From Anderseniella sp963787895 (lineage in GTDB: Bacteria; Pseudomonadota; Alphaproteobacteria; Rhizobiales; Aestuariivirgaceae), in the NCBI GenBank assembly GCA_963787895.1, contig CAWBEX010000002.1, positions 1 through 64,000 of the forward strand: a stretch of 64,000 nt of DNA, written 5' to 3'. Under the pieces are notes generated by a model. It saw only the letters and a program-made list of their open reading frames with translations, was not told the DNA's origin and made no database searches. Shown in pieces: positions 34,753 through 43,875 of the stretch; position 1 is the stretch's first letter; each line of letters starts with the position of its first letter. The position numbers and the translations under genes are program-made.

Positions 34753-35562
34753 ATGATCAAGCCAGAATTCTCGCAGCACCTGACCGGTTTGATGAAGGCC
34801 GCCCACGCCGCAGGTCAACGCATCATGACCATCTACGGTTCCGGTTTCGATGTCTCGGAAAAGGATGACGCATCGCCTGTCACACGTGCTGACACGGAAG
34901 CCGAAGAGATCATCCTCACCGCATTGGGCAAGCTGGTTCCAGGTGCGAATATCATCGCCGAAGAATCCGTGTCGGCAGGCCAAAAGCCTGAAGCCACAGA
35001 CGAATTCTACCTTGTTGATCCCCTCGATGGCACACGCGAATTCATTAGCCGCAATGGCGAATTCACCGTCAACATCGCCTTGATCAGAAACGGCGCACCT
35101 GTAGCAGGCGTTGTATATGCACCTGCACTCAACCAGCTGTTTGCAGGCGAAGAAGGTGCCGGAGCCTGGATGGCACAACTAAACGCCGCCGACACATGGC
35201 CCGCCAGACTTGAAGCTGTCGAGGTCCGCTGCCCTGCCCTGCCTGCTTCAGGCGCAAAGGCTGTCGCGAGCCGCTCTCACCGGGACGAGAAAACCGAAAA
35301 CTGGCTTGCCGCGAGGAACATCACCGACACGGTTGCTGCGGGTTCTTCCTTGAAGTTCTGCCTGCTCGCACAGGGCAAGGCGCACCTGTACCCAAGGTTT
35401 GGCCGCACCATGGAGTGGGACACCGCCGCAGGTCATGCCGTCCTTTCGGCAGCGGGCGGTGAAGTGTTTGAAGTGGACGGTCCGGTGCTGCGCTATGGCA
35501 AGACACAACGCGGATTCGACAATCCGGCGTTCATAGCATCGGTATCAAAAACTCCAATTTGA
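34753..35562 (+). CDS. cysQ: 3'(2'),5'-bisphosphate nucleotidase CysQ
   Basis: CysQ removes phosphate from PAP, the by-product of sulfate assimilation. The 269-residue protein belongs to the inositol-phosphatase fold: Glu-Glu in IIAEESVSAG, the metal site DPLDGTREFISRNGEFTVNI, and WDTAAGHAVLSAAGGEV near the C terminus. Start ATG 34753 (MIKPEFSQHLTG) fits family length; an in-frame ATG 36 codons earlier adds a low-complexity head. Confidence 0.92.
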   Translation: MIKPEFSQHLTGLMKAAHAAGQRIMTIYGSGFDVSEKDDASPVTRADTEAEEIILTALGKLVPGANIIAEESVSAGQKPEATDEFYLVDPLDGTREFISRNGEFTVNIALIRNGAPVAGVVYAPALNQLFAGEEGAGAWMAQLNAADTWPARLEAVEVRCPALPASGAKAVASRSHRDEKTENWLAARNITDTVAAGSSLKFCLLAQGKAHLYPRFGRTMEWDTAAGHAVLSAAGGEVFEVDGPVLRYGKTQRGFDNPAFIASVSKTPI

Positions 35563-35582
35563 TCAAAAATTGAAACCGCGCG

Positions 35583-35604
35583 TTAATCGTATACGCTCCG
35601 TTAA
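35583..35604. promoter_or_regulatory. Paired TTAA motifs upstream of eipA
   Basis: TTAATCG and CGTTAACG flank a 14-base spacer, about 90-110 bases before the eipA start. Brucella eipA is directly activated by CtrA, whose site is built on TTAA. The spacing here differs from the classical TTAA-N7-TTAA, so this is a candidate only. Confidence 0.4.
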
Positions 35605-35692
35605 CGCAACATCGGCATATTGGATTGCAAGTGGCTGCTCCCCAATTCGGGCCAGCTTGTCAGTCAGTAGCAAGTACCAAGTGAGTAAACCA

Positions 35693-36322
35693 ATGAAACG
35701 CATTCTGACCCTCGCCGCATTTGCGAGTCTTTCCATTGCTGCCATATCTGCCACTTCCGGCATAGATAACCTCGCCATGGCGCGCAGCACCGACCAGCAC
35801 ACTGGCGATGAGTACACTCGCTCCGCCAACCAGGAAACAGCAACTTACTCTCACGACGAGATCCTTGCCGGCGGTCACCGCTGGTTTGGCACCACTACCA
35901 AGGGCGTGGCCAAGGCCGTTGAATCCGTGTTTGCCTCGGCAGGCCGACCAACCGGTTACATTATTGGTGAAGAAGCCTCCGGTGCATTTTTCGGTGGCCT
36001 GCGCTACGGCGAAGGCACCCTGTTCATGAAGGACGGCACTCAGAGAAAGGTTTACTGGCAAGGCCCCTCGGTCGGATTTGACCTGGGCGGCAATGGTTCG
36101 CGCGTACTGGTCCTTGTGTACAATATCAGAAGCGAAGACCAGATCTTTGACCGTTTCGTGGGTGTTGAAGGCTCAGCTTACGTTGTTGGCGGAGTTGGAG
36201 TGAACTTCCAGTCGAACGAAGAATTGAAACTGGCCCCCATCCGCACGGGTGTCGGCGCGCGCCTTGGTGCAAATATCGGCTATCTGAAATACACCTCAGC
36301 ACCGACCCTCAATCCGTTTTGA
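35693..36322 (+). CDS. eipA: Envelope integrity protein EipA (DUF1134)
   Basis: The 209-residue protein starts MKRILTLAAFASLSIAAISA with a signal peptide, so it is periplasmic. The DUF1134 core is clear: EILAGGHRWFGTTTKGVAKA, FASAGRPTGYIIGEEASGAF, GLRYGEGTLFMKDG and VYWQGPSVGFDLGGNGSRVL. In Brucella abortus this family (EipA) supports envelope stress resistance and virulence and is a CtrA target. The gene stands alone. Confidence 0.88.
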   Translation: MKRILTLAAFASLSIAAISATSGIDNLAMARSTDQHTGDEYTRSANQETATYSHDEILAGGHRWFGTTTKGVAKAVESVFASAGRPTGYIIGEEASGAFFGGLRYGEGTLFMKDGTQRKVYWQGPSVGFDLGGNGSRVLVLVYNIRSEDQIFDRFVGVEGSAYVVGGVGVNFQSNEELKLAPIRTGVGARLGANIGYLKYTSAPTLNPF

Positions 36323-36595
36323 CAATACCGGACTGATGAAGCGGCCACCCGGATTGGGTGCGCCAGAACATGCTTGAATTTGACCGTCACAAGTACCGCG
36401 GGCACTCGTGGCGGTTAAATTTTTGCTCCGGGCCTTAAAATGCCTTCACACCACTCCATCGCTGTACTACGCTATCTGTACAAGCAGCATATCGCCTGGG
36501 CTAGACCCAACTTTTTTGCCAATATTTAGCCAATTTGGCGTGCGCTTTGCTTTGACTTCAACCGGTGATTGTTTTTCCGAAGCGGGGGAAGGTTT

Positions 36596-38032
36596 ATGTC
36601 TCAAATCGAGACCATAATGCTTGTTGCACTGGGTTTTGTAGGTGCCTTGCTGGTTGGTATGCTGGTCGCGCGCGGCGTCTGGGCCTATGCAGTTTCACTT
36701 GGCAAGCGAAGGGTTGAACGGCGCGCGCCTTCGGCGATTGCCGAATTGCAGGCGGACCGCGACAGGTTGAAAGCTGAGTACGCAATGCAGGGTCGCAGAT
36801 TGCAATTGCGCCTGGATGACCTGAAAACGCGGATGGCTGAGCAGCTTGCAGAAACATCGCGCAACCGCAACCGGATCGAGCAACTGGTATCAGAAATTCG
36901 CAAGCGCGATGAGCAACTCGCCAGCAAGGACGAAGAACTGGCAGCGGCCAATGCAAGCGCTGAAGCTCTGGAGCGTGAATTGACCGAGCGCACCGAACTT
37001 GTGCAGCAAACCAAAGACCTGCTGCTCAACCGCGAGGAAGAAACCAGCGAACTGCGCAGCCAGCTGAGCATTGTTGAGGCACAACTCACTGTGCGATCAG
37101 ACCCCCTCGTCACAGACGATGATTTCGATACTGCAGCAGCGGGCAAAGGTGACAGTGCAAATGACCGGCTGCGGCAACGCATTGCACAGCTGAACGCAAT
37201 TTCCAAACAGATCAACGAGCAGCGCAAGGACCTCAATGTCCAGCAGGAAGAGCTTGCTACCTTGCGCGAGCAGATCAACCGCTCTCAAAAATCCGACAGC
37301 AGCGTACTCGCCGCGGCCAGGTCTGCAGCCAAGACGACACAAGACGACAATGCAAACCTCACACCCGAAGATGCTGTTAGCGGAATGGAAGTCGCCAGCA
37401 GCCGCCTTGAACAACAGATAGTCGAGGCAGAGAGTGAGACCGACAAGCTAGCCCAGGAACTGGCCAAACTGGACGAGCTGTGGAGTTCAAGTTCAGATGA
37501 ACTCAACCTCAGCGCCGCCGCCGGCAGCGCCAGTGATGGCAAGACGAACATCACCGAGCTTGCATCTGTGCGTTTGAAAAAGCATGCCGCTGAGCAGCAG
37601 GCAGACAGCGAACCTAAGAAGAAGTCCGCCACTACCAAGGCCGGGCGCACAGCAAAGAAGGCTGCGGCAAAGACGTCTGCAAGCAAGTCAAAGGCGCGCA
37701 AGAAGAAAATTGCCAAACCCGCCAAACCTGCCAGGACATCCAGGGCAACGGCTGCGAAGAAGGCCCCAGCCAAGGCAGCAAAGGCAAACAAGCCAGTTGA
37801 AGGAAAACCCGTTGGCAAAACCAGCACCGGGCGCAAGCCGCGCAAGACAAAAACTCCAGATGTTGCCTTGCCCGGCACAAGACCCCAGATAGGTGCGTTG
37901 GTCGAGGACACCGGCACTGATACGGAAACCAGCACGCAGTTGAGCAACAGTCCCGACGCTTTGGACGACAACGTCATTTCGCTGGCACAGCGTATCCGCG
38001 CCCTGCAGGCAGACCTGACCGGAAAACCATGA
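36596..38032 (+). CDS. Membrane-anchored coiled-coil protein with a histone-H1-like tail
   Basis: The start ATG 36596 has GGGGGAAGG upstream. Residues about 6-30 form one transmembrane helix. Residues 45-300 are a long coiled coil rich in Arg, Glu and Gln (for example RMAEQLAETSRNRNRIEQLV). Residues about 335-415 are almost only Ala, Lys, Pro, Ser and Thr, with repeated KKAAAK, KAPAKAAKA and SKSKARKKK, like eukaryotic histone H1 or bacterial H1-like proteins. The last 60 residues are acidic. Related proteins occur in other Rhizobiales without known function. A membrane tether for DNA is one possibility, inferred from composition. Confidence 0.7.
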   Translation: MSQIETIMLVALGFVGALLVGMLVARGVWAYAVSLGKRRVERRAPSAIAELQADRDRLKAEYAMQGRRLQLRLDDLKTRMAEQLAETSRNRNRIEQLVSEIRKRDEQLASKDEELAAANASAEALERELTERTELVQQTKDLLLNREEETSELRSQLSIVEAQLTVRSDPLVTDDDFDTAAAGKGDSANDRLRQRIAQLNAISKQINEQRKDLNVQQEELATLREQINRSQKSDSSVLAAARSAAKTTQDDNANLTPEDAVSGMEVASSRLEQQIVEAESETDKLAQELAKLDELWSSSSDELNLSAAAGSASDGKTNITELASVRLKKHAAEQQADSEPKKKSATTKAGRTAKKAAAKTSASKSKARKKKIAKPAKPARTSRATAAKKAPAKAAKANKPVEGKPVGKTSTGRKPRKTKTPDVALPGTRPQIGALVEDTGTDTETSTQLSNSPDALDDNVISLAQRIRALQADLTGKP

Positions 38033-38041
38033 CGTAGTAGC

Positions 38042-38410
38042 TTATTGTGGTTTGACTTCCACCTGCCGCACAATCGCTTGACGCGACAACGAGTAAACGA
38101 CAACCCGCTCGCTGCCGTCATTGGCGCGCAAATGAACTGCAACCAGCCCCCGGTCCATCGAAATGGACTGCACGGTTTCACCTGCTTTGACTACCAGCTG
38201 ACCAACCTCTTCTGAGGTGCTGATACCTGGTTCCAGCTTGCTTGCCCTGCTGATCAGCGTGTAAACGAGAATGCCAACACCCAGCACGATCATCACCGCC
38301 ATGATGTAGACAACCGCCTTGAGAACCACCAGACTGGGCGGATCGCCCGCTGGCAATTCGTCTTCGCCGCCGTTAGGCCCGGCCTTCACCGTTGTGTGCT
38401 TTTTGTCCAT
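38042..38410 (-). CDS. DUF6476-like single-pass membrane protein
   Basis: The 122-residue protein has a polar N-terminal tail of about 28 residues, one transmembrane helix (LKAVVYIMAVMIVLGVGILV), and a small periplasmic domain ending VVVYSLSRQAIVRQVEV. It resembles the alphaproteobacterial DUF6476 family, of unknown role. Its ATG overlaps the ATG of rluD on the opposite strand by two bases, so both transcripts must start inside or across the neighbour. Confidence 0.6.
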   Translation of the reverse strand: MDKKHTTVKAGPNGGEDELPAGDPPSLVVLKAVVYIMAVMIVLGVGILVYTLISRASKLEPGISTSEEVGQLVVKAGETVQSISMDRGLVAVHLRANDGSERVVVYSLSRQAIVRQVEVKPQ

Positions 38411-39398
38411 GCCCTGTCCGGAAGAAAAATTGCAGTTTACCTATCAGGGCACATCACCCGAAAGGCTTGACAAGCTGCTGGGCAAGTCAGGCTCCGGTCT
38501 GTCACGCGCCCGCTTCCAGATGCTCATAGCACAAGGCCATGTGAATGTGGATGGCGCGAAGATAGTGGACAGTTCCAGCAAGGTCAAACCAGGCTCTATT
38601 GTCAATGTGGTACTGCCCGCAGCCGATGATCCGCAACCCAGGGGCGAAGATATCGCACTGGATGTAGTTTACGAAGACAACCAGATCATTGTGATCAACA
38701 AGCCGGCTGGCCTTGTGGTCCACCCAGGCGCAGGCAACTGGACCGGCACTCTTGTAAACGCCCTCATCGCCCATTGCGGCGAAAGCCTGTCAGGCATCGG
38801 CGGGGTCAGACGGCCGGGCATCGTACACAGGCTGGACAAGGAAACCACCGGCCTTCTCGTAGTGGCAAAAACTGACAAGGCTCACCATGCGCTATCAGCA
38901 CAGTTTGCAGCCCACGGCCGTGACGGCAAGCTTTCACGCCAGTATTCGGCATTGGTGTGGGGAGTTGCACAGCCGCTGCGCGGGACCATAGACACCTTGA
39001 TCGCGCGCTCGACAACCAACAGAATAAAGATGGCCGTCTGCAGGACAGGTGGCAGGCGTGCAATCACCCACTATGAAACAGTACAGACATTACCTTCGGG
39101 CTCAGAAACCGCGCTGGTCAGCCGTGTGCGGTGCAGCCTTGAAACCGGGCGCACTCACCAGATCAGGGTGCATATGGCACATGCCGGGCACCCGCTGCTG
39201 GGCGACAGCGTCTACGGCGCCAGCCACAAGGCTTCCTCCAACCGGTTGAACCAGGCAGCACGCAACGCGCTTGAAAATCTGGGTCGACAGGCACTGCACG
39301 CCGAGACCCTTGGCTTTTGCCATCCCGATGATGGACGCCGAATGGACTTCCATGCTCCCATCCCGCAGGATATGACAGATTTACTCAATAAAATTTGA
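38409..39398 (+). CDS. rluD: 23S rRNA pseudouridine synthase RluD
   Basis: RluD makes pseudouridines in helix 69 of 23S rRNA. The 329-residue protein has an N-terminal S4 domain (ERLDKLLGKSGSGLSRARFQ) and the catalytic motif GIVHRLDKETTGLLVVAKTD with the essential aspartate. CSLETGRTHQIRVHMAHAGH is also present. Start ATG 38409 overlaps the divergent start at 38410. The rpoH gene follows 140 bases later; this rluD-rpoH order is common in Rhizobiales. Confidence 0.93.
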   Translation: MPCPEEKLQFTYQGTSPERLDKLLGKSGSGLSRARFQMLIAQGHVNVDGAKIVDSSSKVKPGSIVNVVLPAADDPQPRGEDIALDVVYEDNQIIVINKPAGLVVHPGAGNWTGTLVNALIAHCGESLSGIGGVRRPGIVHRLDKETTGLLVVAKTDKAHHALSAQFAAHGRDGKLSRQYSALVWGVAQPLRGTIDTLIARSTTNRIKMAVCRTGGRRAITHYETVQTLPSGSETALVSRVRCSLETGRTHQIRVHMAHAGHPLLGDSVYGASHKASSNRLNQAARNALENLGRQALHAETLGFCHPDDGRRMDFHAPIPQDMTDLLNKI

Positions 39399-39538
39399 CG
39401 TTTACGTAAAGAAAAATATAACGAAACTGTAATCCAAATCGGCTCCCCAACCCTTTAAAGTAGCACTCACAATTCCTATATCCATCTCAACAATGGGCAG
39501 AGTATCCCCAAGTGGGGATCGTGAAAGGTACGACGAAA

Positions 39539-40423
39539 ATGGCAAATCCAGGTGGCAATCTGCCGGTGCTTGCCGGCGAAAATGGCTTGCAGCGCTATTT
39601 GCAGGAAATCCGCAAGTTTCCAATGCTGCAGCCGGATGAGGAATACACGCTGGCCAAGACATGGCGCGAAGAAGAAAACCGTGAAGCAGCGCACAAACTG
39701 GTGACCAGTCACCTGCGGCTCGTGGCAAAGATCGCCATGGGCTACCGCGGCTATGGCCTGCCGGTCGCAGAAGTAATTTCCGAGGGCAATGTCGGGCTGA
39801 TGCAGGCGGTCAAGCGGTTTGAGCCGGATCGTGGTTTCCGTCTCGCCACATATGCCATGTGGTGGATCAAGGCTTCCATTCAGGAATATGTGCTGCGTTC
39901 CTGGTCGCTCGTGAAAATGGGGACCACTGCCAGCCAGAAGAAGCTGTTTTTCGGACTGCGCCGTGCCAAGGGTGAAATTCAGGCGCTTGAAGACGGCGAC
40001 CTGCGTCCCGATCAGGTTACCCAGATCGCCACACGGTTGGGCGTGCCGGAAGAAGACGTGGTATCGATGAACCGCCGCATGGGTGGTGATGCATCACTGA
40101 ATGCACCGCTGAGCCGTGATGGCGAGGCAGGCGGCGAATGGCAGGACTGGCTGGTTGACGAAGCCGATACTCCGGATGTTCTCTACGAGCAGTCCGAAGA
40201 ACTGGACATGCGCACCAAGCTGTTGCACCAGGCCATGAACAGCCTCAATCCTCGCGAAAGGCGCATCTTCGAGGCCCGCCGCATAGCTGAAGAACCCTCT
40301 ACGCTTGAAGATCTCTCGCAGGAGTTCGACGTCTCGCGCGAGCGCATTCGCCAGATTGAGGTCAAGGCATACGAAAAAGTTGAAAAGGCGGTGCGCAAGG
40401 CGTCGGCGGAGCTGGTCGGTTAG
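39539..40423 (+). CDS. rpoH: Heat-shock sigma factor RpoH (sigma-32)
   Basis: The 294-residue protein contains region 2 (LVTSHLRLVAKIAMGYRGYG, then FRLATYAMWWIKASIQEYVL), the RpoH box QKKLFFGLRR just after, and region 4 with LEDLSQEFDVSRERIRQIEV. These identify the sigma-32 group. Start ATG 39539 (MANPGGNLPVLAGENG) matches relatives; a start 9 codons earlier is possible. A TTTACGTAAA palindrome lies near 39403 between rluD and this gene. Confidence 0.96.
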   Translation: MANPGGNLPVLAGENGLQRYLQEIRKFPMLQPDEEYTLAKTWREEENREAAHKLVTSHLRLVAKIAMGYRGYGLPVAEVISEGNVGLMQAVKRFEPDRGFRLATYAMWWIKASIQEYVLRSWSLVKMGTTASQKKLFFGLRRAKGEIQALEDGDLRPDQVTQIATRLGVPEEDVVSMNRRMGGDASLNAPLSRDGEAGGEWQDWLVDEADTPDVLYEQSEELDMRTKLLHQAMNSLNPRERRIFEARRIAEEPSTLEDLSQEFDVSRERIRQIEVKAYEKVEKAVRKASAELVG

Positions 40424-40524
40424 TCAGCAGAAAACGTCTGATTATTGCGCTGCAATAACCTTTTCGAAACCCGCAGTCCTGTAAACTCAACCCCTGTAGC
40501 AACACTTAGGGGCATCCGGCCTAT

Positions 40525-42447
40525 TTGCCGGTGAGTTTGCACTTGCTTAAGATTTTCAGACTGCCAGTTTCCTCACAACTCCTGGCCAACGCATTCCTGA
40601 TATGCGTTGGCGCTCTGTTGCTTGTCGTAGGGGTCAACTACGCAAGAATTGAAATAGGAAGCCTGGTGAACAATCAGGCCAGCGATGCTGCCCGCACCTG
40701 GACCAGTCAACTTGTGCATAACGCCCCGGAACTGCCGGAACTGCTAGCCAAGCCGCGCGGCAATGATGAGCCCCTGACGAAAATTGGCAACCTGAACCCG
40801 GCAGGCGACATCGCCGGTTACCGCATCTACGACAAGTCTGGAGAACTCCGCGTCTGGTCACGAACCGGCCTGCCTGCTGCAGAGCGCTACAAAGGCAGCC
40901 GCATCATCCAGGTGAACCTGCCGCTCACCAGCAAGGGTGAGAAAATCGGCATGATGGTTACGGATGTGGATTCCACCGAGATGTATGCCGCGTTTATCGA
41001 TGGTTCGAAGAAGATCGGCACCATCCTGTCCTCCGCCATCGCATTTATACTGCTCGTCAGCCTGCTGGTCCGGGCACATGCACGCCAGGAGACGCAACGC
41101 GGCATTCAGCGCATGATGCGCAATGATTCAGTGACCGGACTACCCAATCAGCTGGCATTTGCCGACATGCTTTCAACGTTTCATGAGCAGGAAATCAGCA
41201 ATCGCGGATCCACCAACATGTACATGGTCAACATTGACCGTTTCGCGCGGATCAATGAACGCCTGGGCAGTACGAATGGCGATTTGCTGCTGCGTAGCGT
41301 AGCAGACCGGCTGCGTCTTGGATGCACTGACAAGGTGGTATGCACCCGCCTGAAAAGCGATACCTTTGGCATTCTGACCGACGAGCAGACCGGAATGAAC
41401 ATGGACCGGACGCTGGAGCAAGTTTTTGCCGAGGCATTTGAAATTGACGATGAAAGCATCCGTCTTTCGGCAAGCATCGGCGTCGCTTCATCCATAGATG
41501 GACTGTATGAACCTGCTGAACTGCAGCGTCATGCCGAATTCGCCCTGCGCGCGGCAAAGACAAACGGCGGTCAGCGGCTCGTCAGATATGACAGCGACAC
41601 GGTTATCGAATTCCGCGAGGCAGAGAGGATCGCCGCTGCCGTGGACGAGGCCTGCGAGAACAATGGCTTTGAGCTGCACTACCAGCCGGTTGTAGATGCC
41701 CGTTCACGCAAGCTTTGCAGTTTCGAGGCACTTATCCGCCTGACCACTGCCGATGGTGAAAAAATCGGCCCGGACAAGTTCATTCCGATTGCCGAAAACA
41801 TCGGCCGCATCGAAGAGATTGGCCTTTGGACACTCCAGGAAGCGTGCCGCACACTTGCGGGTCTTCCAAAGCACCTTGGCATTGCAGTCAATCTCTCGGT
41901 CCAGCAGTTCAGCAGTGGTGGCCTGTTCGATGCCGTGGAACAGATTATCCGCAACACCAGGGTCGACCCTTCCCGGCTTGAATTCGAAGTGACCGAAAGT
42001 ATCATGATCGGTGATGCAGAGGCAGTGTTTCGCCAACTCACAGCCTTGCAAAAGATGGGCATCAAGATCGCGCTGGACGATTTCGGAACAGGTTACTCAA
42101 GTCTCAACTATCTGTGGCGCTTCACTTTCGACAAGCTGAAGATCGACCAGGCATTCATTCGCGCTTCCGACCATCATCCCAAGGCACTTGCCCTGCTTGA
42201 AAAGATCGCAGAGGTTGGCCGCACGCTAGACATGAAGATCACCGCAGAAGGCATTGAAACCGAAGTCCATGCCAAACGGGTGGCAGACCTGGGTTGCGAT
42301 TACTCACAAGGCTACCTGTTCGGCAAGGCTATACCCCAGACGGAACTTGCCTCCATCGTGATCACCGAATTTGCAGAGTACATCGCACAACAGTCCGGCG
42401 GTCAGACGAAGTACGAAGAGCCCGTAAAATCAAAGGCCGCCAGTTAG
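40525..42447 (+). CDS. GGDEF-EAL protein with degenerate GGDEF; likely c-di-GMP phosphodiesterase
   Basis: The 640-residue protein has two transmembrane helices (about residues 10-35 and 170-195) around a periplasmic sensor region. The GGDEF domain at about 205-360 has RLKSDTFGIL where GGDEF should be, so it should not make c-di-GMP. The EAL domain is complete: FEALIRL, AVNLSVQQF, FEVTESIMIG, LDDFGTGYSSLNYLW, KLKIDQAFIR and TAEGIETEVHAKRVADLGCD. It should therefore degrade c-di-GMP. The start may be TTG 40525 or GTG 40531. Its stop is 6 bases from the convergent purA stop. Confidence 0.9.
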   Translation: MPVSLHLLKIFRLPVSSQLLANAFLICVGALLLVVGVNYARIEIGSLVNNQASDAARTWTSQLVHNAPELPELLAKPRGNDEPLTKIGNLNPAGDIAGYRIYDKSGELRVWSRTGLPAAERYKGSRIIQVNLPLTSKGEKIGMMVTDVDSTEMYAAFIDGSKKIGTILSSAIAFILLVSLLVRAHARQETQRGIQRMMRNDSVTGLPNQLAFADMLSTFHEQEISNRGSTNMYMVNIDRFARINERLGSTNGDLLLRSVADRLRLGCTDKVVCTRLKSDTFGILTDEQTGMNMDRTLEQVFAEAFEIDDESIRLSASIGVASSIDGLYEPAELQRHAEFALRAAKTNGGQRLVRYDSDTVIEFREAERIAAAVDEACENNGFELHYQPVVDARSRKLCSFEALIRLTTADGEKIGPDKFIPIAENIGRIEEIGLWTLQEACRTLAGLPKHLGIAVNLSVQQFSSGGLFDAVEQIIRNTRVDPSRLEFEVTESIMIGDAEAVFRQLTALQKMGIKIALDDFGTGYSSLNYLWRFTFDKLKIDQAFIRASDHHPKALALLEKIAEVGRTLDMKITAEGIETEVHAKRVADLGCDYSQGYLFGKAIPQTELASIVITEFAEYIAQQSGGQTKYEEPVKSKAAS

Positions 42448-42453
42448 GCCTGA

Positions 42454-43755
42454 CTACCGAACCTGATCCTCGAACGGATCACGCATCAAGATTGTGTCTT
42501 CGCGTTCCGGACTGGTTGACAAAAGCGCAATCGGACAGTCGATCAGTTCCTCGATCTGACGGACATACTTCACTGCCTGCGCAGGCAGATCAGCCCATGA
42601 ACGCGCACCTGCCGTGGTATCACTCCAGCCTTCAAAACTCTGGTACACAGGTTCAACACGCGATTGCGCCCCTTGGCCTGCCGGCAGCCGCTCAATGGTT
42701 TCGCCATCCAGCTTGTAACCGGTGCACACCTTGATTTCCTCAAACCCGTCCAGCACGTCGAGCTTGGTCAGCGCAATGCCCGAAATGCCCGAGGTCTTGA
42801 TTGCCTGGCGAACCATCACAGCATCAAACCAGCCACACCGGCGCTTGCGCCCCGTCACCGTGCCAAACTCACGGCCGCGCTCGCCGATCCGTTCGCCGAT
42901 CTCGTCGAACAGTTCGGATGGAAACGGCCCGGCCCCGACGCGGGTAGTATAGGCCTTGGCGATGCCCAGCACATAATTCAGCATGTCAGGCCCCGCACCC
43001 GAGCCGGTAGCAGCCTGTGCAGCAACGGTGTTGGAAGACGTCACAAACGGATAGGTGCCGTGATCTATATCCAGCATGATGCCCTGGGCACCTTCAAACA
43101 GAATCCGCTTTTGTGCACGCCGCGCCTTGTCGAGAAGGTCCCAGGTGCAATCCATGAACGGCAATATGCGCGGCGCAATTTCCAGCAGCTCGGTACGCAG
43201 CTTGCGCCCGTCCACTTCCGCCTCGCCCAGCCCGCGCCGCAGCGCATTGTGATGTGCCAGCAGACGTTCAATCTTTGCTTCAAGCGATGCCTCGTTGGCA
43301 AGATCGTAAACCCGGATGGCGCGGCGCCCGACCTTGTCTTCATAGGCAGGGCCAATGCCGCGGCCCGTAGTTCCAATCTTGCCTGCACCAGCGGCGGCTT
43401 CGCGCAGTCCATCTAGTTCCCTGTGCAAAGGCAGGATCAAAACAGCGTTCTCGGCAACGCGAAGGTTGTCTGGTGAAACCGAAACACCCTGCGCCACAAG
43501 CCGGTTGATCTCGTCATCCAGCGCCCAGGGATCAACAACCACGCCATTGCCGATGATCGACAACTTACCGGGGCGCACGATGCCTGACGGCAGCAGCGAC
43601 AACTTGTAAGTCACTCCGTCGATTACCAGCGTGTGGCCGGCATTGTGACCACCTTGAAACCGCGCCACCACGTCAGCGCGCTCTGACAGCCAATCAACAA
43701 GCTTGCCCTTGCCTTCGTCGCCCCACTGCGCGCCAACCACAACCACGTTTGCCAT
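42454..43755 (-). CDS. purA: Adenylosuccinate synthetase
   Basis: PurA joins IMP and aspartate using GTP, the first step toward AMP. The 433-residue length is standard. Visible are the GTP loop QWGDEGKGKLVDWLSERADV, FQGGHNAGHT, TGRGIGPAYEDKVGRRAIRV and FEGAQGIMLDIDHGTYPFVT, followed by TGRKRRCGWFDAVMVR. All key residues are present. Confidence 0.98.
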   Translation of the reverse strand: MANVVVVGAQWGDEGKGKLVDWLSERADVVARFQGGHNAGHTLVIDGVTYKLSLLPSGIVRPGKLSIIGNGVVVDPWALDDEINRLVAQGVSVSPDNLRVAENAVLILPLHRELDGLREAAAGAGKIGTTGRGIGPAYEDKVGRRAIRVYDLANEASLEAKIERLLAHHNALRRGLGEAEVDGRKLRTELLEIAPRILPFMDCTWDLLDKARRAQKRILFEGAQGIMLDIDHGTYPFVTSSNTVAAQAATGSGAGPDMLNYVLGIAKAYTTRVGAGPFPSELFDEIGERIGERGREFGTVTGRKRRCGWFDAVMVRQAIKTSGISGIALTKLDVLDGFEEIKVCTGYKLDGETIERLPAGQGAQSRVEPVYQSFEGWSDTTAGARSWADLPAQAVKYVRQIEELIDCPIALLSTSPEREDTILMRDPFEDQVR

Positions 43756-43783
43756 CGAATCCGGCCCTGTCTCTTGTATTAGA

Positions 43784-43825
43784 AAAAGCGAACGGCCCTC
43801 ACCGAATTGAATCAGCAGGGCCGTT
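43784..43825 (-). terminator. Rho-independent terminator after the MuiA-like gene
   Basis: On the minus strand AACGGCCCT pairs with AGGGCCGTT across a 17-base loop and is followed by CGCTTTTTC. It lies between the MuiA-like stop and the purA start. Confidence 0.75.
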
Positions 43826-43875
43826 GCGAGTCTTTACACCGCTGTGTCGCGGTTTGGAAGGTCCAAGGTGAACTT

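Noticed and set aside
36685..37278. A long minus-strand Ser/Arg-rich frame
   Set aside because: It is the antisense of the coiled-coil gene and has no recognisable domain.
39399..39420. TTTACGTAAA after rluD as a terminator
   Set aside because: The palindrome is short, AT-rich and has no loop, so it would not form a stable terminator hairpin.
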